A stretch of DNA of 64,000 nucleotides, from the NCBI GenBank assembly GCA_964034945.1, contig OZ035960.1, positions 29,003,487-29,067,486 on the forward strand, given 5' to 3'. The first letter of the stretch is position 1; every line of letters starts with the position of its first letter. Source of the DNA: Chrysopilus asiliformis. Lineage: Eukaryota; Arthropoda; Insecta; Diptera; Rhagionidae. This document shows, piece by piece, positions 12,440 to 23,538 of this stretch. The notes under the pieces are model-generated. The model saw nothing but the letters and a program-made list of their open reading frames with translations. It made no database searches and was not told the DNA's origin. A program made the position numbers and the translations under genes.

Positions 12440-14989
12440 CTAGCTATCGAGAGCTTCTTGTAGGTGTTCGAAAATTTGCTGTTGAAAGGATTCCTGATCC
12501 TCTGCGCTGCTAGAATTCGTAGCGTAAGGTACGTTCAAGTTATTCCGTGATGAGGTTTTCGATTGCCAACGAGAAAATTGACTTGAATTCATTGGTGGGC
12601 ACGAATCTAAATCGCTGGATAATTTATCCACATCCAATACTGGAGAACTCATAGGCCTTTTTGATCTGAAATAAATAAAATTGAGATAAAGTTTCAGAAA
12701 AGAGAAGTTTTGGACAACCAAGTACAAAATTTGATAAAGTATTGTATTAATGAAAAATTTCGACCCTCACATGTCCTTGACGCGATTGCAGCATTATTAC
12801 ATAAACGTCTTTCTGTCTGTTTGTCTGTCAGTTTGCCTGTCTGTCAGTTTGTCTGTCTGTCAGTTTGTCTGTCTGTCAGTTTGTCTGTCTGTCAGTTTGT
12901 CTGTCTGTCAGTCAGTCTGTGTCTGTGTACAAGATTTCTCAAAATGTATGAGAGAGGGGAGGGTGGTCCAATTGAATTTTGATGTATGGAAAAGTTATGT
13001 GAAATTTAGTTTTAAACACATTTTGTTTTTATATTTTTTTCAATAAGGTTAACCATTTTCGAGACAAGTGCAAACAACTGTTTCTTTTGTATGAGGGAGG
13101 CGTGACCGAATGGCCCGAATTTCCCCAACAAGAACTTAGCCTTGCGATTTACTAGAAAAGCAACTGTACAAAGTTTCAAGCCTCTAGCTCAATCCTTTCG
13201 AAAGTTATGGAGTTGACGAACAGACAGACAGACAGACGGGCATGCGGAAATCAAAATCTTTTTACACCATGGTGTAGTTCATTTTTGTGACCGACGGTTA
13301 ATTTTATGCGTTACAAACTGTATACTAAATCTAATATACTCCTATATAATTCTCATATAGAGCATAAAAAAAACTTACTGCGCCTTCAGTTGCTCGAGTT
13401 TTGGAATGTTTGTCACCCTCTGAGTTTCCCCAGACGCCTCCATTGCCGCTAATTCCTGTGGATGTGCCTTCTTCTTATGACTGCGGCAATTTGAACCGTT
13501 GGCAAATGTTTTATCACAAAATGGGCACAAATAGGGCCGCAGCCCGGTGTGCAAAATGAGGTGATTCTTGAGAGCTTTCGATCGTTTGTACTCATTGCCA
13601 CAAAAGTTGCATTTGTACTTCTTTTGATCGGAATGGACAACCATGTGCATCGTCAGCGTTCGTTTTGTGTTCAGCTGGAGGCCACAGTGCGGACAAACAT
13701 AGATCGTATCCTTGTGTGTATCCTCGTGGGTCTAAAAGTAATCGACAATTAAGTTAAAAAAAATTTTTTTTTTAAATTGAAAATGGAAAAACCTTTAATC
13801 GTGCACTATTTTTAAACATCTTGGGGCATTGAGAACATTTAAAAGGGGTATCCTCAATGTGCGTATATTTATGCTCCTTGAGCGCTCCATTCGTACCGAA
13901 CGCTTTCCCACATTTCTCACAAATGAAGGGCTTCTCGCCTATATGAATTGCCCGGACATGCGCTTGCACATTCACCGTTTTCGTGAACTTTTTATCGCAA
14001 TAGGGACACGGAAAGAGATTTTTCAATTCCCTAGGTAAATGGACGGCTTCGTGAAGCTGTGCTCTTCTCTCCGTGGGGAATGTTTTTGGACATATACTGC
14101 AGGTGAATTTATTTCGGTTATTAGATTTGTGATCAGCCATGTGTTTTTGAAATTCCCTTTTCCGATTGACCGTTTCGTCACATTCTAGGCACTCAAAAAT
14201 ATCAGCAGAGCTCTCCTTTGTCCCTCGACTATTCTTTCGAGTGTAATTACGTTTTCGTCTCGTCTTTTTCGTGGGTTGACGTTTCTCTTTTTCCATTTTT
14301 TGAATTTTCAAAAGACTCATTATGTCAGTATCGTCATCATCATTATCTATTTCCTTGGCGGCCTCTTCATCGCGTTCGATTGCCAGCATTCTGTCAACTT
14401 TGGTAGGCTCCAATTCCGTTTCCATGCACTCCTCATCCTTAACTTCTATTGGATTTACTCTAAACGAGATTTCTTCACTTTCATCCACAATATCGCTACT
14501 TTTAGAATCATTTTCGTCATTATATATGACTGAGACAATGACTTCTTTCACTTCCTGTTGATCCAACAGATCCGCTTGAATCGCTTGGTCAACGGTTGAC
14601 CATTGAGATGGACACTCGTCAAGGCCAAATTGTACTTTTAGCGTTGCTAGATCAGCAGGCAGTACGTCCACTTTGTTGTAGAATAATTCCGTCAGAAGAG
14701 TCTCGACTTTCGTGCAACGATGAGAGAACTGGACAAGTTTTAGTAAGAATTTCAGGCAACTTTTGCAGATTAGTCTAGGCGGCTCATCGTAGAGGTTTAT
14801 CTGAAATCAAAAATGTTTTTTAAATCTTCTTGAAATTGAAATAAAAATTATGAAATCGCCTACAGTAATTTGGAAGTGCTTGTGTATGGTTTCTAGCAGC
14901 TCCAATTGACTATCATTCGTAAAAATATTGACTTCGTTCCCTCGTTCTTTAGCACAAAGGCGGCACCATTCTCGCCAGGCATTTAACAT
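12440..14989 (-). CDS. ZAD-C2H2 zinc-finger protein A (four exons)
   Basis: A probable nuclear DNA-binding regulator of 570 residues. Exons (minus strand): 14989-14864, 14800-13793, 13731-13379 and 12665-12440; phases 0, 0 and 2 agree. The ZAD domain is split by intron 1: Cys pair WCRLCAK in exon 1 and ICKSC in exon 2. An acidic linker and a basic patch (KKTRRKRNYTRK) follow. Eight C2H2 fingers run from ECLECDETVNRKREFQKHMADH to CPFCDKTFANGSNCRSHKKKAH; the fifth is split by intron 2. Exon 3 could end at a TAA, but that TAA lies inside a consensus donor (CA|GTAAGT). Splicing there joins in phase 2 to the exon SKRPMSSPVLDVDK..EALDS, which follows a good acceptor. Intron 3 holds a GTCY repeat. 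Start chosen as MLNAW, shared with paralogues B and C. Targets unknown. Confidence 0.85.
12720..13305 (+). repeat. Chimeric (GTCT/CAGA) repeat in an intron of ZAD gene A
   Basis: Begins like family 2 (TATTGTATTAATGAAAAATTT) and carries GTCTGTCTGTCAGTTT repeats at 12808-12920. It then continues as the GTCY family to a second CAGACA run at 13222-13240 and the end word CACCATGGTGTAGTTCATTT. It thus joins two repeat families. Long open frames here are microsatellite translations. Confidence 0.55.
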
Positions 14990-17302
14990 AATTAATTTTT
15001 TCGTTTAACCACAATTCCATTCACAATTTCCAAAAAAAAATTCTACTAAGAGCTCCTTAAATTTAATGGCGATAATTAAAACTTCTCTGGCGTATCACAA
15101 ATTACAGCAGCGTCGTTTATTCGATGCCGTTATTTGACAATTAAAACTGCATAAATCTTAATAAAAAGAATAATTAAAACTGCATAAACTCTCGATTTTC
15201 AGGACTTTTTTAGTCGAGAAGATGAAATCAAAACTTGACAACAAAAATGGCTACTGTATTTTGTTAAATGACAGATCGAAATATTGTGCGGGGAAAGGAG
15301 GATAATTTTCGAACTTGAAAACTCCGGTGTTTGCAGATTTTGTGAGGTTAGAAAACTGGTGGCCGTCGTTTCGGTAATGCAGTTTCAGACAACTAAAAAA
15401 AAACCCGGGAATATAATTTGAATTTTCAAGTAAGAAATCAAAGATTACGCATCTAAAGATAAGCGAAAACAGAACTTGTCACAAAACTTTTAAAATGTGT
15501 GGGAAATCAAGCAACGGATGCAATTTAAATATTTTTATTGAAACGACTTTGTCCTAATATCGATCCCTGGGTACACCTGTGCATATACTTTCACAAGTAA
15601 TTGGTTAACATTTAATGGATCAAAAAAACTTGTTCACATTTATTATACTCTAAACAACAAAACATGGACCTTCATAAGAAAATCCCATCGATTCTGTGAG
15701 ATACATTTGTTCGTAATACTCTATAAAATTTTTAAAAAAATATTTGAATAACGCAAGTTTTTTTTGTTTTTGTTTTATAATTTCACTAGGAGCTCCGCCC
15801 CGAACCGCTCCGCGGGTAATTTTCGCCCCGCGCTGAAAATTTTTGGCCAACGATCTCGGGATGACAATTCTAATGAAGAAAACCGCATCAAAATTAATTC
15901 AGTAGTTTAGGATCTTGAAGGAGATTGGTTGAAGGACTGTGGAGGGGGTAGATTTCAGGGGACGGAAAATTTCCTTTGGGCATTAACTCCCTAAAGCCGG
16001 CCATACATTATGAGATTTGTTGTTAACGGTGAAGGGGTGAATTTGGATTTAGCTGGAAAAATTTTTCCCTGATGAACGACCTGCCCAATAGTGAAAACCG
16101 CATCGAAATCGAGTCAGTAGTTTAACAGAAGAAGGGGTCAGAGGGGAGAAGAATATTTATCAACCGAATATTTATTACAAATTTTGTTGGATATTGGATA
16201 TAATTTGGATATAATTTGAATATTGAGAATTGTTTACATTCTTTACATTGTTTACTAAGATTTTGTTTTCCATACACAATTTTTTTTTTACAGGTAGCCT
16301 TTAGCGTAGTATACGTTTTGTAAACAATCTGCACAACACTGAGTTAAACAACCCAAGGGCATTTAACTGTCATAAAAGCAACAAAAAAAATCCTGTTCCA
16401 GCCAACCAAATTCTTTATTGAAATTTCGTACGAGTGGATAACATCAATACCTTTACAAAAAAGTGAATGCTTAGAAAATTCACAGAAAAAATTTAAAAAT
16501 TTACTAGTAAAAGAACATTTTTGCACAACAAATTTTTCCTTTTGCATTAAATGATGAATACCGTCTAACTAGCAACTCTCATGCAAATCACTGTAACAAT
16601 AAAGTACAAAAATATCTTTCTATTAGGACTAACACCATCTAACTCAGATAAAGAATGTATTTTTTAATCTAACCCTTTCAAAAAGACTTCATTTGGGATA
16701 TCTAGTAGTTCCAGGCAAATATTTTAAGAATTTTGGAAGCAGTGAGCAAAAGAAGTTCAAGTGTCCCAACCCAAATGGTAGCAGGTTACCAATTAAAAAG
16801 TTAAATAAAAAGGTTACGGGACTTGATTTTTATTTGAAAAAAAAACACTTTTTTGTGAACACCACATGACTTTATTAATCAAACCTTTGCGAATTTGACA
16901 TTCTTAATATAAAAAGTTAATTTTTTTAAAAAATAAATAAATGGATTAGCCTAATTAATTATCCGTTTATACGAAAACTCAGGAATGAAAGAGATATCGA
17001 TTGAAAGAAAAATACAAAAATGAAAAGAAACTCATTATTTCAGCAGAAAAAATGGAGAATCAACACAATTTTTTTCACTCTAACTCAACCCTTCAAAAAT
17101 CATCATAAAAACAAAATTATCAATTAAACCAAGCAGTCACCAAACATCTACGAAGAATCTTATGATATTTAATAGTTGAGAAACATTTATAATCAAAGTC
17201 ATTGTTATTCTAAATGCTTAGTTTAATCAGTTTTACTAGTCCGGCTGTCCATCCCATCGAAATGCAAACGCAACCTTTTTTTTACAAAATCTGGAAGTTA
17301 AT
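14990..17302. other. Intergenic stretch without a recognised gene
   Basis: Contains the putative promoter side of ZAD gene A (divergent from nothing recognisable). GC-rich words near 15780-15840 (CCGCCCCGAACCGCTCCGCG) recall repeats near 59800. The rest is AT-rich. No open frame with a domain and no RNA gene seen. Confidence 0.4.
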
Positions 17303-17484
17303 GAGGGTATTCACAATCCTCTTTTAATTTTCGGTATTTTCGGTAATATTAAAAGACTGAAAATATTCTGCTGTGAACATCCCACAGCACAGATTTGAGA
17401 ACAGCGGTAAAAATCTGTTAAATTTGACTGAATTACCGAGCGGTAAATTTACCCGCAATTTAAAAGACGACTGTGAATACCCTG
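17303..17484. mobile_element. Short MITE with AGGGTATTCACA ends
   Basis: About 182 bp with inverted ends AGGGTATTCACAATCCTCTT at left and AAAAGACGACTGTGAATACC at right. I find no clear target duplication. The ends resemble hAT-type (CAGGG..) elements. Non-coding. Confidence 0.5.
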
Positions 17485-17560
17485 ATTGTTTCCATACGAC
17501 ACCTCTATACATCGAAATTTCTCCTCTATTCCATACATCTGCCGCATTTATAACTAACCC

Positions 17561-20003
17561 GGCGTTTACACGTAAAACTAAAAATCGTATGCGACTCTCA
17601 CCTCTACGGCATTTTTCGATTTGACAAAGCTTCCGATTTGCTGTGCTGTTTTATTGAATCGCATGCGACTTCAGCAGTAGAAAAAAAAAAAAACTTTGGG
17701 TAAATAATTTCCTCACAAAAAAGGAAAATTTTGACATCGAAGAAAATCGCTGAAAGATCTTCTCTGGAAGACAAAAAAAACTTTTGTCGAGTTTTTTTTT
17801 CATATGCCTGGCGCTTCAAATCACATCAATGTTCTTATAGTGCAGGAAAATATAGTACAGGAAAAATTGTCCAAAAAAGGTCTTTTAAAAAAAATCCTCC
17901 GCTCACGAAATTTTGGTTATAGGTCACATTTGACCTAGGATTTAAAGCCATTTTGTGGAGTCCAACCCGTTTTCTGGAGTCCAACCTCAGTTTTCTGGAT
18001 TCAACTTGTTTCCCATCCAAAGTAGTATTTGACAGTAAATACGATAAGAAAGTTGTGCTGCACTTGCGGACATTGGTGGAAGCGATTCTAGCTTTGCTCG
18101 ATATCAACGCTAGCAGGCTGATATTTAAGCCATGTAGTGCCGTTTGCAAAAATGAAACTTAACAACTTATGTCCAACTTAAGTTATTTTAGCCCCAGAAT
18201 TTCTAGGCTTCAAGTAGGCTAAGAAGAACTAATTTTTTTAAGAATAGTACGCGCAAATGGTCCTTAATCTGCAACTAAAAAAAATCATCCACACAAAATT
18301 TTGCTGCAATCGAAGGATTCGTATGGAAAATACAGCGACTTAAAAAGTGCGATTTATCCAACTTTGAGTGGCTGCCATTTTATAACGGTACATTTTCGAC
18401 AGGAATGGCTTCACAATGTTTCAGGATTCATCGCAAGGTACTCAAAAATATTTACTTGAGCTCGAAATTCGGGTTCCGCTAAGGTAAAGTCTTATCTAAC
18501 AAATTATCTACAACATGAACATAATCTCAACATAAAAACGTATTTCTATTAAAAACTGTTAGTGGCAGTGACTTGATATTTATTTTAATCGATTTAGCAT
18601 GCCAAAAACCGTAACAGACGACACCCAACTTGGTACATTTAGGAAAAAACAATTACAGTAATCCCCCGCTTTACGGACGGGATGCGTTCTACGGAAACTA
18701 TCCGTATATCGAAAATCCGTAAAACGAAACCTATTTTAGTATGAGATTGTACTGGGAATAAATAGATGTGTTCCAATCAATAGAAATGTCCGTAAAAAGA
18801 AACCTATTTTAGTATAAGATCGTATTAAAAATAGATAGATGCGTACCAAAAAAATCCGTAATACGAAACAGATTAGTATAATATATTAAAATAATTATTT
18901 AACCACTAGAATAATGAGAAAATTATATAATTATAGAAAAAAAATATTTATACTACTTGAAATGGAGCATAAATCAATTGAATATGTTAAAACCAACAAA
19001 ATATTATGGGACAAATCATGCCGCGGACAAAAAAACGTAGCTGTTTCTACGTAGGTTTCTGCTAGTTTCGTCAGAATTCAAATTTCATTGTGGGACAGAA
19101 AGCAGATTCTGCTTCTGCTGCTGCTTCTGCTTCTGCCTCTGCTGCTGCCTCTGCCCAATTGGAGTTCTCGCTTAAGAATAGCAAATAGGTTTTTTAAAAA
19201 TACACCGCACTGCAGTTTTTTATTGCCTTTTTTTAATTCTCTTTTGTGTATACACAAAATGTGTCAGAAATTTCGGAGAAATTAGGTATGCACATTTACA
19301 ATAAATACAACATAATTATGGAGGACTTTTTCTTGATTTTTTTCTGTGATTCAAAAAAAAATTTTTTTTTGTCCGTAATAGCGAATTTTTTTATCCGTAT
19401 AGCGAATTTGTTCCTATATTACACATGTACGTAACTTCGAATTTCCGTAAAACGAGCGTCCGTATAGCGGGGGATCACTGTATGTACATTTACAATAAAT
19501 ACAACATAATTATGGAGGACTTTTTCTTGAAAAAAATTTTTTTTGTCCGTAATAGCGAATTTTTTTATCCGTATAGCGAATTTGTTCCTATATTACACAT
19601 GTACGTAACTTCGAATTTCCGTAAAACGAGCGTCCGTATAGCGGGGGATTACTGTACTTGAAGATGCACCTCCCATCATCATCACACAAAAAAAAACCAC
19701 TTTCCACCACTACATATTTTTATGGACTCTTTAGATTCTTAAATCCTAGATCAAATGTGACCTATAACCAAAAAGTGTGGGGAGGAATTTTTTTTAGGGA
19801 AAAACCCATTTTTCCTGTGCTACATAACCCAAATATCAAATTAGTTGTAGTTCAAGTCGCAGGTCAAATTGTATGAGATTTTCGCATACGATTTGTGCTG
19901 CAATTTCCCTCGATTTCCCTCGATTTCAGACGACTGGCGTTTACAAGAGATTTTGATGAGATGAAATATAGCATACGACTTTTAGTCTCACGTGTGAAAA
20001 CCC
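17561..20003. mobile_element. 2.4-kb non-autonomous element with imperfect inverted ends, host of another MITE
   Basis: The outer ends are imperfect inverted partners (ACTAAAAATCGTATGCGACT at left against ACTAAAAGTCGTATGC read from the right). An inner pair also matches inverted: 17830-17945 and 19735-19835 share 'AATCCTAGATCAAATGTGAC'. No transposase is recognised. The element at 18656-19654 sits inside it, so the uninterrupted length was about 1.4 kb. Exact borders uncertain. Confidence 0.5.
18656..19654. mobile_element. Tc1/mariner-type (Tigger-like) MITE with internal tandem duplication
   Basis: Ends CAGTAATCCCCCGCTTTACG and, read from the right, CAGTAATCCCCCGCTATACG, flanked by TA on both sides (18654-18655 and 19655-19656). 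The right end region of about 180 bp, including a complete copy of the terminal repeat, is duplicated in tandem (about 19290-19480 and 19480-19654). A CTG/CTT trinucleotide run sits at 19106-19155. No transposase. Confidence 0.75.
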
Positions 20004-20214
20004 CATGTAAAAAAAACGTTGATTTTAAAAATTCTCGTAGCTACTGCCGGGCGTCGTTATTTTTGTGGTGGTCGACGCAGATTGTCTGCTGCATATAAGC
20101 TGTCATCACTCATTTGCCCTATCGATCTGAAAAGAAATTAAGAATTCGAACATAAAAATATCTTATGTGAATAGCACATCACTCTCTTATACAAAATTTT
20201 TCTCCCTGGGCAAT

Positions 20215-20900
20215 TTACACTATAACTCGACGAATAAAGTATTAGTTTAGATAAAGGCATAATTTTTTTTACGAAATCTGAATTCTGGTTATAAGACAAA
20301 ATTGTAGAAAATTTTATTGTCTACAACTTTTGTCCTGCATAAGCCTATTGAAAGATGCGTAATTTCCGAGAAAATTGTGAAAAACGAATTTGTCATTTTT
20401 GAAAAGCAGCCATTTTTGTCGCACCCGGTTAACATATTTCCACAAATAGTTGATAGGATCGCCACATTCTAGAACCAATGCCCCTGTAAAATTTCAAGGT
20501 TCTAACTCTAGTAGTTTTTGAGAAATCTTGTACACAGACTAACAGACAGAAAGACATTTTTACAAGTCAAGTTGTATAATAAAGAATTGTATTCATGAAA
20601 AATTTGGACCCCGTAATTTTGCCTAAAAACATTTTTTCGAACAACCCCTAGTCGAATGGAGCATTATCACAAACATATCTTTCTGTCTGTGAGGAGTCTG
20701 TGGTCAAGATTTCTCAAAACTAATCGACTTAAGCCCCTGCAATTTTGCATAGATGTTTGGTCCTGGAGTGGGACGATCCTATCAACTTTTGGTGGAAATC
20801 CGTTAACCTGAAATAACCAAAATGGCGGCCTTTTAAACATCGCAATTTCTTTTTTTTACTACTAAACTACGGTTTTTATACTCGATATGACATATCATAT
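20215..20900. repeat. Dispersed repeat family 2
   Basis: Recognised by the block 'GTCGAATGGAGCATTATCAC', a short TCTGTCTGT run and 'TTTTGGTGGAAATCCGTTAA'. Related copies lie at 25090-26420, 29330-29650 and 41390-41900. No open frame with a domain. Confidence 0.5.
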
Positions 20901-20924
20901 AGAAATATATTATGAGCTACACCA

Positions 20925-21369
20925 GGTTGTTTGGGATGGCAAAAGATTTTGATTTCCGCATGTCCGCCCGTCTGTCTGACCCTGTGTCCGCCTGTTCGTC
21001 CGTGAACACCATAACTTTCGAAATGATTGAGCTAGAGACTTGAAATTATCTATAGTTACGTTTCTCGTAAATGGCTAGGGTATGTTCTTGAACGAACAAA
21101 ATTGGACCATTCCTTCTCCCCTCCCGCATACAAACGAAACGGTTTTTTGAAATTTTCTCGAAAACGGAGAGTCATATCGAAAAATTTATAAAGGTAAAAT
21201 GTTTTTAGAATATGATTGTACATAACTCATCCATACATCAAAACCCAATTGGACCCCTCCTTTCCCCCTTTCCTACACAAATGGATTTTTTTATAAAACA
21301 TTTTGTTTGTCATCATATAAAGTATTTGACAATTGGTCCCTTGGCAATTGTAGCGTTTCTTATGTTTCA
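20925..21369 (-). repeat. (GTCY)n repeat, reverse copy
   Basis: Reverse-oriented copy with GTCCGCCCGTCTGTCTGACC near 20961-20980. It ends at the conserved 'CAATTGTAGCGTTTCTTATG' (about 21348-21366). It abuts the end of the segmental duplication carrying ZAD gene B. Confidence 0.55.
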
Positions 21370-21513
21370 GAAAGTCTGATGTATGACAAATGGTATTGAC
21401 CCCTTTTTTCAAGACATGTCCAGCCAAATATCGACCTCAAACCCATCCCATCCGTGTGAATGCTTTCTCCTGTTATCTCCGCGTCTACTAGTAAAAAAAA
21501 TGATGAAAGAAAC

Positions 21514-22937
21514 TTACTTTGCCATTAATTGCTCTAATTTTGGGAGATTTTTCACCCGTTGAGACACACCAGACGCCTCCAAGGCTGCCAACTCCTCTGG
21601 GTGTGCCGTTTTTTTATGTTTCCGACAGGCGGGGGAATTACTAAAAGTCTGATCACAAAATGGGCACGAATAGGGTCGGAGTCCAGTATGAGAAATTAAA
21701 TGAATTTTGAGAGATTTCGATCGCTTAAACTCAGTGCCACAAAAGTTACACTTGAACTTTTTCTCGTCGGAATGGACAACCATGTGCATCGTCAGCGTCC
21801 GTTTTGTGTTCAGCTTAAGGCCGCATTCGGGACAATCAAAGGTGGTTTCGCTGTGGATCTTTTCATGCACCTGAAATTTATTGACAATAAAATTACTTGT
21901 CCACGTAGTCTCAACAACAATAAAACCTTCAACCGGATTCTGTTCTTAAACATTTTGGGACAATGAGAACATGGAAATGGCGTCTCATCTGTGTGGGTGT
22001 ATTTATGCTCCTTAAGAGATGGCAGAGTTTTAAAAGTCTTTCCGCATTCTTCACAAACATATGGTCTTTCGCCATGATGCACCGCTCGGATGTGCTCCGA
22101 AAGGCAGACCAATTTCTTATCGCAGTAAGGACAGGTCGAAAGGTTTTTCATATCGCGTGGCAAATGCACAGTTTCGTGACGTCGTAGATCTCGCGTATCC
22201 TGAAATGTCTTCGAGCAAGTACTGCACATAAAGTTTTTCTTCCTAATATTTGGATCCGCTTTTATCTTTGATGTTATGCTTTTGGAAGGCTTCCGTTTGC
22301 CTCTAATTTCTTGTTTTCTTGAAGAACGTTTTAAAGAGGTGTCTTCTTCTTCGATTAGACCTTCTCCTTCTTTGAGAATTACAAGCAATGGATCATTGCC
22401 TTCGTGCGTAATCTCGCAATTTGATTGTATGTCCTGCGATGCATCTTTCTTTTCACCAGACTCTTCCCCCGTAACAAAATCCAAAAAAGTGTCGTCGCCG
22501 TCTGAATCATATTTCGCCTTTACCGGGACAATTGGATTTTTGACGTCGATTTCCTCCTCTAAAGCTTCATAATTTATAAGACCATACTGTGCCTTTAGCG
22601 ACGTTGAATCAGCGGCTGTTATGTCGACTTTGTTGTAGAAAATTTGCCCCAGAAGTGCCTCAACTTTGGCGCAACGATCAGAGAACTGGACAACTTTTAG
22701 TAGGAATTTCAGGCAACTCTTGCAGATTAGTTTCGGAGGCTCATCAAAGAGATTTATCTAAAATTAAGAATGATTTTTTTTAAATAGTAATAAGAATAAC
22801 GAAATCCATACCGTAATCTGGAAGTGCTTCCGTATGGTTTCTTGGAGATCCAATTGATGCTCGTCGCCGAAAATATTGACTTCATTTCCTCGTTCTTTCG
22901 CACAAAGGCGGCACCATTCTCGCCAAGCATTCAACAT
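21514..22937 (-). CDS. ZAD-C2H2 zinc-finger protein B
   Basis: Exons (minus strand): 22937-22812, 22757-21927 and 21870-21514; 437 residues if it stops at TAA 21516-21514. It has the same ZAD split as gene A (WCRLCAK in exon 1; ICKSC in exon 2), an acidic linker, a basic patch (RKQEIRGKRKPSK) and seven C2H2 fingers, from CSTCSKTFQDTRDLRRHETVH to CPFCDQTFSNSPACRKHKKTAH. The fourth finger is split by intron 2. One finger of gene A is missing. The stop is embedded in AAA|GTAAGT, a consensus donor at the exact position used in gene A (exon 3 is 353 nt to the donor in both), but no fourth exon is recognisable nearby. No AATAAA lies within 200 bases of the stop. Start chosen as MLNAW by alignment to gene A; an in-frame ATG 15 codons upstream is possible. 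Function: probable transcription regulator. Confidence 0.85.
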
Positions 22938-23538
22938 GATTACTCTGAAAATAGGTATTCCATTTGGATTATTGTACATCAAAAATGTCTAAACCTGTTT
23001 AAAATACTTAAAAATTTAAACGAAAATCTTAAAATGCTATTTCACGAAATGCCATTGTAAAATTCACTTTGACTCTGACAAATCTTTCAGACAATCAGGA
23101 TTAATTGTATAATTAAATGATTACTTTCTACCTCTGCTAGTTTGTATCCAATGTTTTCAGTAAAAACTTAAACAAATTATTTCTTTTCCGGCGTTTACTA
23201 ATTTCACAGCTTTGTGGGCGACAGCAAATGTCAAATTTTAATAGTGCGATGGTCTATTCACACTATACCAAAAGTTCTTCAAGAGAAAAGAACTCGTATT
23301 GCTAGGGCAAAGACAGTAAATTCGAATTTCCTAAATTATAAACTATCGGTAATGCAGTCTGGGTTCCGAATTTTACGAATTTAAATTTTTCAAATTTTCT
23401 CAAAGTTAAAAGTGCTGTTTTAATCACAGGATCAGGACTTATTAATAAAATTAAATATATACTAAAGAAAAATATGTATATATGTACCAAGTTATGAAAT
23501 GGCAATAAATAAATCTCAATCTTAATCGTAAAAATATA

